A DNA stretch of 64,000 bases from Sipunculus nudus (Eukaryota; Annelida; Sipuncula; Golfingiida; Sipunculidae): NCBI GenBank assembly GCA_026874595.1, contig CM049319.1, positions 62,382,917 through 62,446,916 of the forward strand. Direction: 5' to 3'. Each line of letters begins with the position of its first letter. The stretch's first letter is position 1. The position numbers were made by a program, and so were the translations under genes. Shown in pieces: positions 1 to 11,200 of this stretch. Below the pieces are notes generated by a model. The model was not told the DNA's origin and did no database searches. It was given only the letters and a program-made list of their open reading frames with translations.

Positions 1-592
1 CAATATTTGTTATTAATTTATAATAAATAGTTATATTATTTAAGTTTTATTCTTGGGTAGGAATAACCAGTAATTATTAAATAAAAGTTCTCATTTGTAA
101 AAATCAGAATTACCATGACTGATAATGGCCAGGTTTTTTTCAAATAATTCTACTGCAATGTAGATAAAGTTATATGGCCAAGTCAAAACCTATGTGAAAA
201 GAGCACACCATTCCTACTGTATATAATATAAATGACATCAATCCTCTTCCCTGTCTCCAAGGATATTATCATAATCTTACATAACTTGAGTTAAACACCA
301 TCAGCTCATAATGCAGCTTATATTACCACACAAAACCTGCACTTTCTACCTCCTCTTTCAAATCATATTTTGTGAGCATATAACACCCATGGTTTCCTTG
401 TTACCTTTTTTCAACAACCATGCAATACTAAATGAGTTGGTGAAACATCCCATGTTTCACTCCTGTGATATGAAGGAGTGAAAATTGCCTTTCTGTATTA
501 TAATTGTATTTATTATGGGAAAATGGTACAATGCAACACCAAATGAGTTGGTAAAACAACCAATGTTTCACTCCTGTGATCGTAAAAGCATG
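1..592. other. AT-rich intergenic stretch, no gene seen
   Basis: No reading frame with protein character was found. The only structure is a direct repeat: a roughly 45-bp segment beginning with AAATGAGTTGGT and ending in TTTCACTCCTGTGAT occurs near 429-471 and again near 540-581, about 110 bp apart. The second copy runs into the palindromic tandem repeat that follows. Confidence 0.6.
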
Positions 593-1030
593 GATCGCAA
601 AATGGGCTGGTCAAGTTTAGGATCGCAATCTCGGCTGGACTGATCTTAGATCTGTCCAGACCAGATTGCAATCCTGAAGCAAGAAAGAAGGATCGCAGTC
701 TGGGCCGGACTAAACTGCGATCGCAATCTAGGCAGGACGGATCTAAGATCCGTCCAAGCTGAAACACTTGGATCACATTGATCGCAATATGGGCTGGTCA
801 AGTTTAGGATCGCAATCTTGACTGGACAGATCTTAGATCTGTCCAGTCCAGATTGCGATCCTGAAGCAAGAAAGAAGGATCGCAGTCTGGGCCGGACTAA
901 ACTGCGATCGCAATCTAGGCAGGACGGATCTAAGATCTGGCCAGCCTGGATTGCGATCGCAGTTTGGGCCGGCCTGAACTGCGATCGCAATTTGGGCTGG
1001 ACAGATCTAAGATCCGTCCAGATCGCAATC
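593..1030. repeat. 187-bp palindrome-rich tandem repeat (two full copies plus partial)
   Basis: A unit starting GATCGCAA at 593 restarts at 780, giving a 187-bp period, with a shorter third part from about 950. Each unit is a chain of inverted repeats: CTGGACAGATC / GATCTGTCCAG around TTA near 831-855, GGACGGATC / GATCCGTCC around TAA, and a longer arm pair CCAGATTGCGATCC / GGATCGCAGTCTGG separated by a purine-rich loop. GATC and CGATCG recur throughout. Open frames on both strands here are by-products of the repeat and are not called as genes. Confidence 0.8.
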
Positions 1031-1041
1031 TGGGCCTTGAC

Positions 1042-1065
1042 ATATATATATATATATATATATAT
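1042..1065. repeat. (TA)n microsatellite
   Basis: An uninterrupted AT/TA dinucleotide run directly follows the palindromic repeat. Confidence 0.9.
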
Positions 1066-1547
1066 GTCAGCACGTTAAGAATAAGTTAAGGGTACGGTCA
1101 AGAATTAGTTAAGATTAAGGTTTTGTTTAGGGTTAAGTTTAGAATAAATATTGAGTTCATGAGTATATTTGGAATGTTTAAATACAAAGTTCAACAAAGT
1201 ATTTAAGTTAATGTTTGTATTAACTTAATTAAATTTGAAATTATTTCAGTTCATAAATTTTGTAAATTACATCTGTGTCATTAGTTTGTAATGAGTGAAT
1301 AAAGTTCACTTATTTTGACACCACAGTCATGCCATTTTCAAGTTGGATAAAAATCAGCTAGTGGTGGGATAAATTAATGAAGTTGCGAACCAGAGTGTAT
1401 CATCCTGTGCAACTCTCTAGACTTTACCTGTGCACTTAGCCAAGACCTGACAGCACTAGTGTGGGCAGATGGAGAAACAGAGTCTTCTGTGACTGGCCCT
1501 ACTGATGAGATGCTAACCGTCAGTTGATATAACTTAGGACTGAGCCA

Positions 1548-1635
1548 GGAAACAAGTACGCTCTTTACAAAGCGCTTAACCTATCTAGAGACTACTTCCT
1601 AAGATTTCCGCTGCCTCGGGAGCGTAGGAAACAAG
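1548..1635. mobile_element. 70-bp mini-transposon with 9-bp target duplication
   Basis: The element is 1557-1626, with inverted ends TACGCTC and GAGCGTA. It is flanked by perfect direct repeats GGAAACAAG at 1548-1556 and 1627-1635. Its two halves match the left and right ends of the 698-bp element at 28631-29328, so it looks like an internal-deletion derivative of that element. A 9-bp target duplication is typical of Mutator-like (MULE) elements; the family assignment is inferred. Confidence 0.85.
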
Positions 1636-1933
1636 TGTTTTCCAAACTTTTTGAACACTTCCCGCCCTGTTTGAGCTACTGAAAGCTTGTACTCATGCCA
1701 AATATATAAACCTATACAATTATGAAACAAACTAAATGACAAAATGTAACTATTTGCAGAAAAATATACATTTTATTTGTCTTTAAAAATCTGGCAAGAA
1801 ATTTGAATTTAAGAAAACTTCAAGTTTTACTCAAGTGAATCATATATGTTAAAAATTGTTTAAAACAGTAACAATTTCTCTTTGAAATGCATTTCAATGT
1901 AAAACCTTAAACCTTTTAAAGTGTACACATGTA

Positions 1934-1936
<3 letters not shown>

Positions 1937-2009
<73 letters not shown>
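1937..2009. repeat. (TA)n microsatellite, about 73 bp
   Basis: A pure TA dinucleotide tract, the longest simple repeat in the window. Confidence 0.95.
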
Positions 2010-2012
<3 letters not shown>

Positions 2013-2192
2013 TGTATATATATGCCCCTAATCTTTCAGTATTATTGAGTTCAATGCACACTCACTGAATGTCTTTGAACAAGAATTACTGGTAATATAT
2101 AGACTTGCTTATTTATAACTGAAATAGATTGAAACCATTTTGGTGACTTTTTTCCCAGAATACTTAAACACTGCACCAGCCTTTAACATGAG

Positions 2193-2245
2193 GGGGAGTG
2201 GAAATAAGCATACCTTATTTCCACTCCCGAGGAGTGGAAATAAGG
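2193..2245. repeat. Short hairpin plus direct repeat (GAGTGGAAATAAG)
   Basis: GAGTGGAAATAAG is followed after a few bases by its inverse CTTATTTCCACTC, then by a second direct copy of GAGTGGAAATAAG. The arms can form a 13-bp hairpin with a very short loop. No function is assigned. Confidence 0.6.
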
Positions 2246-2339
2246 CCTGCCAGCAATATATATATTACTTTGCAACAATATTTGCTAAAGTCACCTTTCA
2301 TGGGCCAAATATGTGCTACTAAATTATAAACTAGTGTAT

Positions 2340-2797
2340 CTCGTCTGACACATAGATGATGTCACTGTTTCCTTGAATGGCAGTGAACTCAACAAAGAGG
2401 GCGCTGTTTGAAGTGGATCACGGATAGTGTGCGTGCACCCAAGTGCAGAATTGTAGGCTGGGGACCTTCTATTCTCCATTCATTAACATTTTCTAACAAC
2501 AAAAATATAATTCACGGAATGATAATGTCCTGTGGGCGCCCATCCATAAAGTCAGATATTAACAATGATGTGATATAATTTCACCACTTTTCATAAGATA
2601 ATTGCCGCAAAATACTTTAATCAGATGTAACGGTCAATTATTAAAATATGTTTGGAGAGTGGAAGGTGAAGGTCGTTAAGCCGGTGGCGTGAGTCGTCGT
2701 CAACCAATAAATGTAAAAAATTCCGGTACATTCAGTATATGTATAAATCTTGCAGCAGGTGTAGATAACTTGTGGAACGCAGGGTCAGAATTTAAAG
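2340..2797 (+). promoter_or_regulatory. FAR1: Candidate promoter and non-coding first exon of FAR1
   Basis: This block has more CpG than its neighbours, an ACCAATAA motif near 2703, and a good splice donor (AAAG followed by GTACGT) with the exon ending at 2797. It is the best place seen for a transcription start feeding the acceptor before 8121. No TATA box or initiator was identified with confidence and no protein is encoded. The assignment is inference from position and the donor; RNA 5' ends would decide it. Confidence 0.3.
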
Positions 2798-3164
2798 GTA
2801 CGTTATGACAGTTTTCTTTATTTATTAATATACTAGCCTGGATACTTTTACTGCCTGCTTTGAATCAGAAAATATCAGAATAAATTCAATAATTGAAAGT
2901 CAATGATTCCATTTGAAGGGATACACCCATGGCCATACCAATTAGTATTACCAATGCAGTGCGCCAAATTATAGTATAAGTTCATATCTTAATATTACAT
3001 TCTTAGCATCCTTGCAAAACTAGTGGCACCACTGAAATATGAGTACTCCTAATGCTATTTAACAATTACCAGTAATAATTAATATACTAATAAACTCATA
3101 GGAAAAGGAAGTGTCTTGGCAGCCTAGTGTCAGGGCAGTCAGTGCAGTTGACAGTATAAGCTGC

Positions 3165-3708
3165 CTATAGTCCGTTTCACCACCTGCTGTCCACCTGTTT
3201 TTTGTAGATGATTTACTTAAAAGTTTATATTTTTAATAATTTCTAAGGAAAAAACATATGGAAGTGACAACCTAATATGGCAATTAAGAATCTAACAATT
3301 AATAAGTCTCCCATTTATGTTTCACATTTTAGTCTCTTCACCATGATCTGACAGATATGATGTGTCCCTCCATAAGTAGCCATCTTTGTTTTAGCTGGTT
3401 ATATTTTTTAGAGTGTTTACATGAGATCATCCAATCAGAAGCTGTCAGTTGATGCTGTTTTTGCATGTGACCAATGACCTTGACCACCATAAGTGGGTCT
3501 GATATGTTGTAAAATGAAGACTGATTTCTTATATTTTCAAATAATTCTGTGTCTTAAATAAGGTGTTAGGTACGTATTTATTTACCTTGTTGAAAATTAG
3601 GTCCTTTAATCCTCTACTCTACACTACAATTGATTCCCTTGAAATGTAATTATTAAAAATTTTCATAGCAAAAAACAGGCAGACATGAGGGGATGTAATG
3701 GACTATAG
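3165..3708. mobile_element. 544-bp fold-back element (CTATAGTCC ends)
   Basis: The left arm (3165-3206, CTATAGTCCGTTTCACC to CCTGTTTTTTG) is matched in inverse orientation by the right arm at 3667-3708, which ends GGACTATAG. About 40 bp align with several mismatches. No convincing target duplication was found. It is a non-autonomous inverted-repeat element without coding capacity. Confidence 0.6.
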
Positions 3709-3852
3709 ACTATACACACTCTAGACCCTGCACAGCCGACAGTGCTTTAGCTGGTATTAGAAGCACTTGTATTGTCTAATTACACATGCACACTCATGAA
3801 CATATGATAGGAAGTGTCTAGAGCTCCAAACCCATTGCCCCTGAGCTAAAGG

Positions 3853-4663
3853 TCCGCAGTCTCACTAATTTGATGAAAGAAGATGAAAGAAGATGAAGGA
3901 ACATGAAAGAGAATTTAAATCAACAGTTAAAATAATTATTTACTTCAAAATTTACCAATGCTATTAACTGTTTTATTAATAATATATACCTTGGGTAACA
4001 AAACAGTAAATTATATTCACTAGTTGTAAGTAAAGTTTCAGCCAGGTTGTCTCAATTATACCCATTGTTTTATAAAGACTGGTACCCTACCATCACAGAT
4101 GCTTGTTATATCCCATTACACAAGAAGAGAACTGGTCTATGAGCTTTACATATGCTGTGCTGAAACAATAAAAATATGAATACAGATATATATATATTTT
4201 ATAATTTTTAAGTGTATAAGGAAAGATGGAACACAAATATATGGCATGGCACAGGCACACCATACACAGCATAATGGCTCTTCATATACATCTGTGATTT
4301 AATTTTAAGAGTACATATGATATAAATTGAAGCAATATTTTATATACAGTACCGGTATACTGAAAAATAAATCTGTGACACACTGAGAGTATGTTAGCAG
4401 GTTTGGCCAGTGACTTTCTTTATGTGGCAGGGTACCAGTCTGAATAAAAGATAGGGGACATAATTCAGATGTATATTGAAAGTGTATGAAAAGTAAATAG
4501 ATCTCAAGAAAATTGATTTATAATTACCAGATATGAAGTTATACAGTCAATAATGGTAAATTTTGAATTTTATAAGTAAATATTTATTAGTACTGGTAAT
4601 TTTAACTATCTTTCATCTCCTTTCATCCTCTTTCATCTTCTTTCATCAAATAAGTGAGACCCA
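3853..4663. mobile_element. Fold-back element with GATGAAAGAA-repeat arms
   Basis: A left arm near 3853-3910 (GTCTCACTAATTTGATG, then two or three AAAGAAGAT-type units) is repeated in inverse orientation near 4600-4663. The arms themselves contain short tandem repeats. The 700 bp between them is AT-rich and non-coding. This looks like a MITE or fold-back element; no target duplication is clear. Confidence 0.55.
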
Positions 4664-5741
4664 AGGTCCGAACCATTTCTAGTCCTCACTTGCGCAGTTT
4701 GTTGTAGAGTTAAAAGTTTAAATAATACTCTGTGTAATTTGTGGACATATAAGTTCTAGGCCTGCCTGCAATTTGAAATTTATTAAGCACTTTTAATTAA
4801 TCAGCTGTCATTAACATCTTAACATGTTAAACCAGGAGTAATTGAATATGGACTTCAGCTCAAATCCATTACAATAAACATTTATTTATGTAGGTCTTTG
4901 GTTTAAACAGTAATCTGTGAATATATAAAATCTAAACTTGTTTAGCCGCTGGGTCATATATCAATATGAATCCAGGCGTTGATTTTTGTCATATTTTCTG
5001 ATGATTACTTTTTAATTTGCGGAACTATGGGTCTATGGCTGTTATCCAGGTTGTAGAAAGTCCTACATAGTATGACTTAAATGAAATTTATATTTGATAC
5101 CCTAAATGCAGGAACAACAGCAAATACTCTGGTAGATCCGTCAGTCTGTGCCGGAGAATTATCTCCAGTAGATGTGTCTGGCAGTATAAGTGTGCATGCC
5201 TATAGAAAAGTGCCAGAATTGGAGCCTGTGTGATAGGTGTCCAGGACCAGACCTGTAGCAACAGCCTATATCAGTATATGATATAATATTGTTTGTGTCA
5301 TTTAATGGACTGGTATTTCAAATCATTGATTATAGGCACTTCACTATTAAATCATGATTAACATTAATTTCATAATTTGAACTTTTATTGTACATACAAC
5401 AAAGTATATAACTGTTTCAGGTTTAGCATACATGACCCTGAACAGTTATTAAATATCAAGTATAAAAGAAAAAAAAACAGGTAACAAGATTAAATTTTGA
5501 ACTTAAAAACCTCTGTATGCAGCATCAAACAGTAGTGAACGTGTTTTGCATGTCCATATTTAGTACAAGTTTGAAACATTCTCATGCACTGAAACCAAAT
5601 AATCTCAAATATTTCATACACAGGTAACTGAAATTTGTTTACTAGATCAGTGTCTCAGGGACCTGTTCAGTGTAAACATACACTGTTGAATGTGTGTTTG
5701 TTATGCAATACCCTTTGATTACCCCCATGGGTAATAAGTTT

Positions 5742-7373
5742 CATAGTGGCTATTTCGCCGGTACAGGCAAAATAGCCCAGCAGCTATTTTGCTGGTACAG
5801 GCAAATTAGCCTAATGCATACAAATGCCTATTTTGCCGGTACAATAAAGAAACCCACTATAACTTTGTGTCATACATTTAAAAGCTTACATGGGGACACT
5901 CATTTAATAAGAGGAGTTGTTTAAGTAAGTGTGAGTTTGTGCTATAATGGTCACATCATAAAAGGGAGTACTGACTTTATTAGGTGGGTTTGTGTCATAC
6001 CTTCAAAGAGGTACACCTTTGGCGCCGGGATTCCAGAACAATTGCAACTGCACAAAAGAGAGCTCCAAAACGTGTATTCAATCAGGGAATTAAATTCACA
6101 GAAGTCATCTACAAGTGCAAACATGGTGGGAGGGCTTATCAAAGCAAGTCCCATGGGGAAAGACCAACTCAGCATACACAGAAGATGAACTGCCCATTCA
6201 GTTTAAAGTTGAAAGCTACAAGGGATGGACAGTATCTTCAGGTGACAGAATTAAAAAATGAACATAATCATGATGTCAGTAAATGTCTATACAAACTCAT
6301 GCCAGCTTAGAGGAGGTTAAATGACACTGAAAGGTCCAAGGTAACAGAGATGCTAAAAGTTAGGGCAAACAGAAAGATAGTACATTTTCGAGAGAAAACT
6401 GAAAAAAAAAATCTTGCTTTAAGATGTCCATAATATCGGAACTTCTTATAAGCAAACCAAGACGTCAACCATTCCAGGACTGCAGCAGTTCAACTCATAC
6501 CTGTCAGGCATTCCTAGACTCGAAACTGAAATTTTCATAAATGAAGAGAAAAATGCAAGGGCTTTTTCTGCAAGATGAGAATATGAAGAAAGCCTTTGTT
6601 AAATATCAAGAAAAAATTCTGATTGATTCCACTCACAAAACCAATATCCTTGGGTTCTCCTTTTTTGTGATACTGGTCATAGATGGTAATGGAGAGAGTC
6701 AAGTTGCTTGCGCTTTCTTAGTCATTAATGAACAGGCTCCATTGCTGAAGAAGATGATTCAGTTGTTCAAATGTAGCAACCCAAGATGGAGTGATGTTAA
6801 AGTTATTATTACCGTCAAGGATATGACTGAACGCTTGGTCTTCAAAGAAGAGATATCACAAGCAGAAATGCAGATCTGTCTGATTCATGTGCTACATACT
6901 TTCCGGCGAGATATAATAACTGAGAAAATTGGGGATCAGTGGTGGACAGAAAGCAACAGTCTTAGAAATCATATAGAAAATGACTTGCGCAGAAAGTAAG
7001 GAGTCCTACAACCGTTTTGTGTATTCTCAAATGCAATAAAATGATAATACACTTATTACCTCTTGTTTTTATACATAGTATACAACATAGCTCACAGTGA
7101 TATCTTCCCTGACACAAACAACAAACCTAATTAAGTCAGTACACCCTTTTATGATTTGACCATAATAAAACAAACTCACAATTGCTTATACAACTCTTCT
7201 AATTAAAGAGTGGCCCCATGTAAGCTTTTATATTTATGACACAATCAAAGTTATAGTGAGTGTCTTTATTGTGCCGGCAAAATAGACATTTGTATGTATC
7301 AGGCTATTTTACCTGTACCGGCAATATAGCCACCTGGGCTATTTTGCCTGTACCGGCAGAATAGCCTCTGCCT
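5742..7373. mobile_element. Mutator-like (MULE) transposon, 1632 bp, with long terminal inverted repeats
   Basis: Two inverted arms of about 165 bp (5742-5905 and 7206-7373) bound the element. They share blocks such as GCCGGTACAGGCAAAATAGCC, CATACAAATG and AAAGCTTACATGGGG. Each arm contains smaller hairpins (GGCTATTTTGCC / GGCAAAATAGCC). The element is flanked by the direct repeat ATAAGTTT at 5734-5741 and 7374-7381. The interior carries a decayed MULE/ZSWIM3-like transposase. Long inverted ends, an 8-bp duplication and this transposase together fit a MULE. It sits in the presumed first intron of FAR1. Confidence 0.88.
5984..6999 (+). pseudogene. Broken MULE transposase, ZSWIM3-like
   Basis: The first part (5984-6307) encodes a zinc-binding N-terminal domain with spaced cysteines and an H-N-H motif (NEHNHDVSKCLYKLMP), as in FLYWCH/WRKY-GCM1-type DNA-binding domains of MULEs and ZSWIM proteins. 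The second part (6541-6999) encodes the start of a MULE transposase core: LIDSTHKTN holds the first catalytic aspartate, VKDMTER the likely second, and QICLIHVLHTFRR matches the conserved CxxH segment. Between them the homologous reading is interrupted by a TAG at 6308-6310, a frameshift at the A-run near 6400-6410 and a TAA near 6420. The frame stops at 6999, before any C-terminal SWIM zinc finger. The copy is therefore non-functional and internally shortened. Confidence 0.85.
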
Positions 7374-7516
7374 ATAAGTTTGTACAACCTGTGGCCAGAG
7401 AGCAGATTCTGAGTTTATTGATGACTACTCGGTAGATACTGAATATACGTTGATCCTGCAACTATCGTTTAAGTAGGGAATAAATTATAATAACAAATTA
7501 ACACATGTGGTGGTTC

Positions 7517-7520
<4 letters not shown>

Positions 7521-7560
<40 letters not shown>
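7521..7560. repeat. (AT)n microsatellite
   Basis: A pure AT dinucleotide tract just outside the MULE. Confidence 0.95.
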
Positions 7561-7564
<4 letters not shown>

Positions 7565-8120
7565 CTGAAATTGAGGATATTTAAGAGCGTTGTTGAGGGC
7601 CACCATTAATCCATAGCGCCATAGTAATATTAAGACACAAATTGAAAAACAATTGATGGAGGACCCCAGCAACCTGCAATATAAACTATCCATTTCCAAT
7701 CTACTGAAAGAGTGGCACGGACTTTTAATTATCTCTTACAGGTTCATAAAATTGACCCAAATTGTTCCTTCTGACACAGAACCAACTCATGTTATGGTAA
7801 ACAGTGCTGCGATTTATCTCATTTATCATATATTGCATTTTTACAAATAAAATTGATTTATTAGCTAAACAATTTTGCCATTAGTTGGGTAGTTAAGCCT
7901 GGGATACCTGGGACACTTGTCTGCATTCAATGTGCACTATTTATATTTTGTCACAGTCTTTGCATTCTCTTTGTATGGATTGTAAATGTTTCAAACTGGT
8001 AATTTAGTTTTGTAATGGTAAGGTGATATTTATAATATGTGTTGATATTTGTCACTGAAGCTAATATTGGTTAAGTGCTTCATCGTATGCACCCTTTAGA
8101 TGCTGGACACTTTATTTCAG

Positions 8121-8204
8121 TCGAGGCTGCTAATAAAGGTATGATAGCTGAAGTCCAGGTCGACAAGCACACACTATAGCTGGTTTTGATAATCATAATG
8201 GCAG
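8121..8204 (+). CDS. FAR1: FAR1 exon 1 of the coding set: 5' UTR plus start codon
   Basis: The exon lies between acceptor TTTATTTCAG and donor GCAG/GTAAGG. Only its last 7 bases are coding (ATG at 8198, residues M1-A2 and one base of D3). The ATG has A at -3 and G at +4. Spliced to 11035 it stays in frame through ADLSQQNAV to the internal ATG at 11058, which adds ten residues. The phase match is the main support. An upstream 12-codon ORF (8141-8179) precedes the start and could dampen translation. If this exon is wrong, translation begins at 11058 (513 residues). Confidence 0.75.
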
Positions 8205-11200
8205 GTAAGGGAAGAATACATGATTATTTAATTTGCTAATACTACAACTAATAAAGAAGGTTTCTTAGAGCCTCAGTTGTGCATGATTAAGTAAAATTTT
8301 GATTTCTTCTGGCATAATTACAATCTGTAAGATGTGGATGGGACTGATCAGTATAAAGATAATTTTAGAAAATCAACATGAAGAGTTAATTGTAAAATAA
8401 GTGTAGTTTGTGTTTGTAAGCAAATCTTTTTAATAAACTAAACAACAAAAATAAACTGTAGAAAGAGGTCACTGGTGACTGTTAATTCTATAATTCCCAT
8501 TAATTCCTGGGATATCCCTTATGCTTATTTCCTGGGCAATTAAAAGAGGGCTGAAACCTGGCCCTTAAGCCTGCAGGCTTGCTTGTATTTGGTATAGAAG
8601 AAATATTGGTATATGACGATCTCTCTCAGTGTCATAAATAACATTTTTTTGTTGAACTTAGCATCAGAATAGCTTTCAGGTCATAATTCTTACATGATGT
8701 CACTGTACTTACTCTCTCAAATCTTCATAATCACCTTATACACATGTGGACTATGGTCTCATAGGGATCAACAATCAAAGTTCAGCCATGTTCATGTACT
8801 GTTAACGGCATTAAGTCTATATAGATCAGGTAGATAGGAACATGCAGCCCTTTGAAACTTCAGGTCAGGCAGGTAAGATCATCAGATCAGTTGCCTAAGT
8901 ACACTGTTGACAGAGCAGATATGGCAGGTTTTAAGAGAGAATCCTTAGAGAAATTTCAATTTAAAATTGATTCAGAAGTCTTTTTCATTTCATACAAGTC
9001 TCAATAAAGTATGCATAGATTAAAAAAAAGTCTTATAGAATATGCACTGATTAAAATTGGATTTAATTTCCATATATATATATAAAAATATATATATATA
9101 ACACATTAATATCAGTAAAAATTTACATTTTCAAAAGTGTAATAAAATGGTTTTGGATAATATTATATAGTTTTAATTTTAATACTGCCCATAGCCCCAT
9201 GCTGAAAAGTTGCTTGCTCTTACCGGGTTGCCTCCAATGTTACTTTTATTTTGTTAAATAATATTTCATTTTTCAAATTTAAAGCATTAATGAAAATGTC
9301 AAATGTACATACACTCTTAGAAAGGACATGAATTGTACAGGTATTAAAAATTGATTCTTTTTGACATGTAAAATGGATTTAAAAAAATATGGATTTATTT
9401 TAAATGGATATGTGCCAGATTGAGGTATGTTATCTATTATATGTGTTACAGTATGATAGGTTGGAATTTCTTTCAATCACTGACTTATTTGTGTAAGAAA
9501 AATCATCATTCCCATTGACAGGACAAATTCAGACACAGCCCTTGGATGTTGTCCTTCACTGTGTTTTATTATCCTTTGACAGCCTTGTAAATTTTAAAGT
9601 TGGAACCCTGCTTCATTTGATCAATTAGTTGCATTTCTATAGTAGCCTATACTGACAACAGTAAATTAAAAGCAAGTTAGGATGCATCTTTTGTATGCTC
9701 CAGATGGCATGAAAACTATGTATATTTAAAGTTGAATTATGAACTACAGTTTGAAGCATGTTTATACATGTAAATTTATTTAAAGCTCTTACATATTCCT
9801 TACACATCCTAAAATACTTCCTACAGCCATTAGTAAATAACAACATGTTGTCCAGTGGTCATATTCGTAACATTTTTTTTGGTTTCATTTCTATTTCTCC
9901 TACTTTTTTCTTAGAATATCAAATTATTTGCTATTTTTTCATAATGTTGTGAAAATAAATATTTCATATAAAAAAAATATCTAAGAAATTAACAGGTTTT
10001 GCAACTACTTTGTGCCATGCCAGTTAAAATTTGATGATGAAATGTCCTTTTCTAGTCTGAAAGATTTTCTGATGAGGAATTTTATATGAATAATGTTAAC
10101 ATGTCATTATAAAAACATATTGCTGGGGAGGAAAATATTGGGCAAATCTCAGATTCAAAGCCATGTCAGTTGTGCACATGTCCAGCATTCCAGCAGCTTT
10201 ACTAGTAAAAGCAAGTTTCAGTAGCGAGACAAGTTTCTATATGCTTGTTTATACACCCAGTAACAATGTGCAATGTGTTTTTTTTTTTCTCCTTAATATA
10301 TGGACTACGCATTAAGCTTAATATATACCTCTGAGGTCAATGGCAGTCTTGAATATAAGTTGATAGACTACTGTCCACGTGCGACTGTAGGGACTTAAGA
10401 ATGGATGATGACCTTTGGATCTTGATAAGATGGCACACTCTGGGGTATTTTGCCTTGGCCTTGAAATCATGCCATAGAGCAACAGGCGAAGGATCTTGAC
10501 CCAGTTTTCTATACTATTATATGTTCTTACAATGGGTTAAGTAATTATGCTTATGTGAGCATTTTATATTGATACAAGATTGCCCCTGCCCAAAAATTGA
10601 AAAGTTGAATTAGAAAACAGGCTCTTCCAGAGATTTTATTTAGTATGTGGCTTATATAGTATAATGCTATTTTTACATTGTTACATGCTATTTCAAATTC
10701 ATGAGTGTTGTGTATTTAAAAAATCAGATTTGTTTCTGAATAAAAATCCTAAACTTCTATATGTTTGTCTGATTTTAATTATTTAGGAAATTTTATTTTT
10801 TATGCAAGATTTATTACCTCTACACTATGTATTAAAAATATACAGCCTTGTTACACCTTTTGTGTCAATGTGTAAAATGTAAAATTTGATAATGCAGTTT
10901 TTTGGCTTTTCAACAGAAAATCTTCTGCATGAAATGAATTATATAACTGATAATGTTGCAGGGCCATGTAAGATATAACATATCTTTACATTTAACTTGC
11001 ATAATGTATATACATTTCCTATTTTTTTTTTCAGATTTGTCTCAACAGAACGCAGTCATGACATCCATCGCAGAATTTTACGCTGGTCGTACCCTCTTCA
11101 TCACAGGAGCAACAGGGTTTATGGGTAAAGTCCTGTTGGAGAAACTCTTACGATCATGTCCAGCTGTGAAGAAAGTTTATGTCCTCGTCAGACCAAAGAA

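Noticed and set aside
818-1078. Open frames on both strands in the GATCGCAATC repeat region
   Set aside because: They arise from the 187-bp palindromic repeat; the predicted peptides are repetitive and have no family resemblance.
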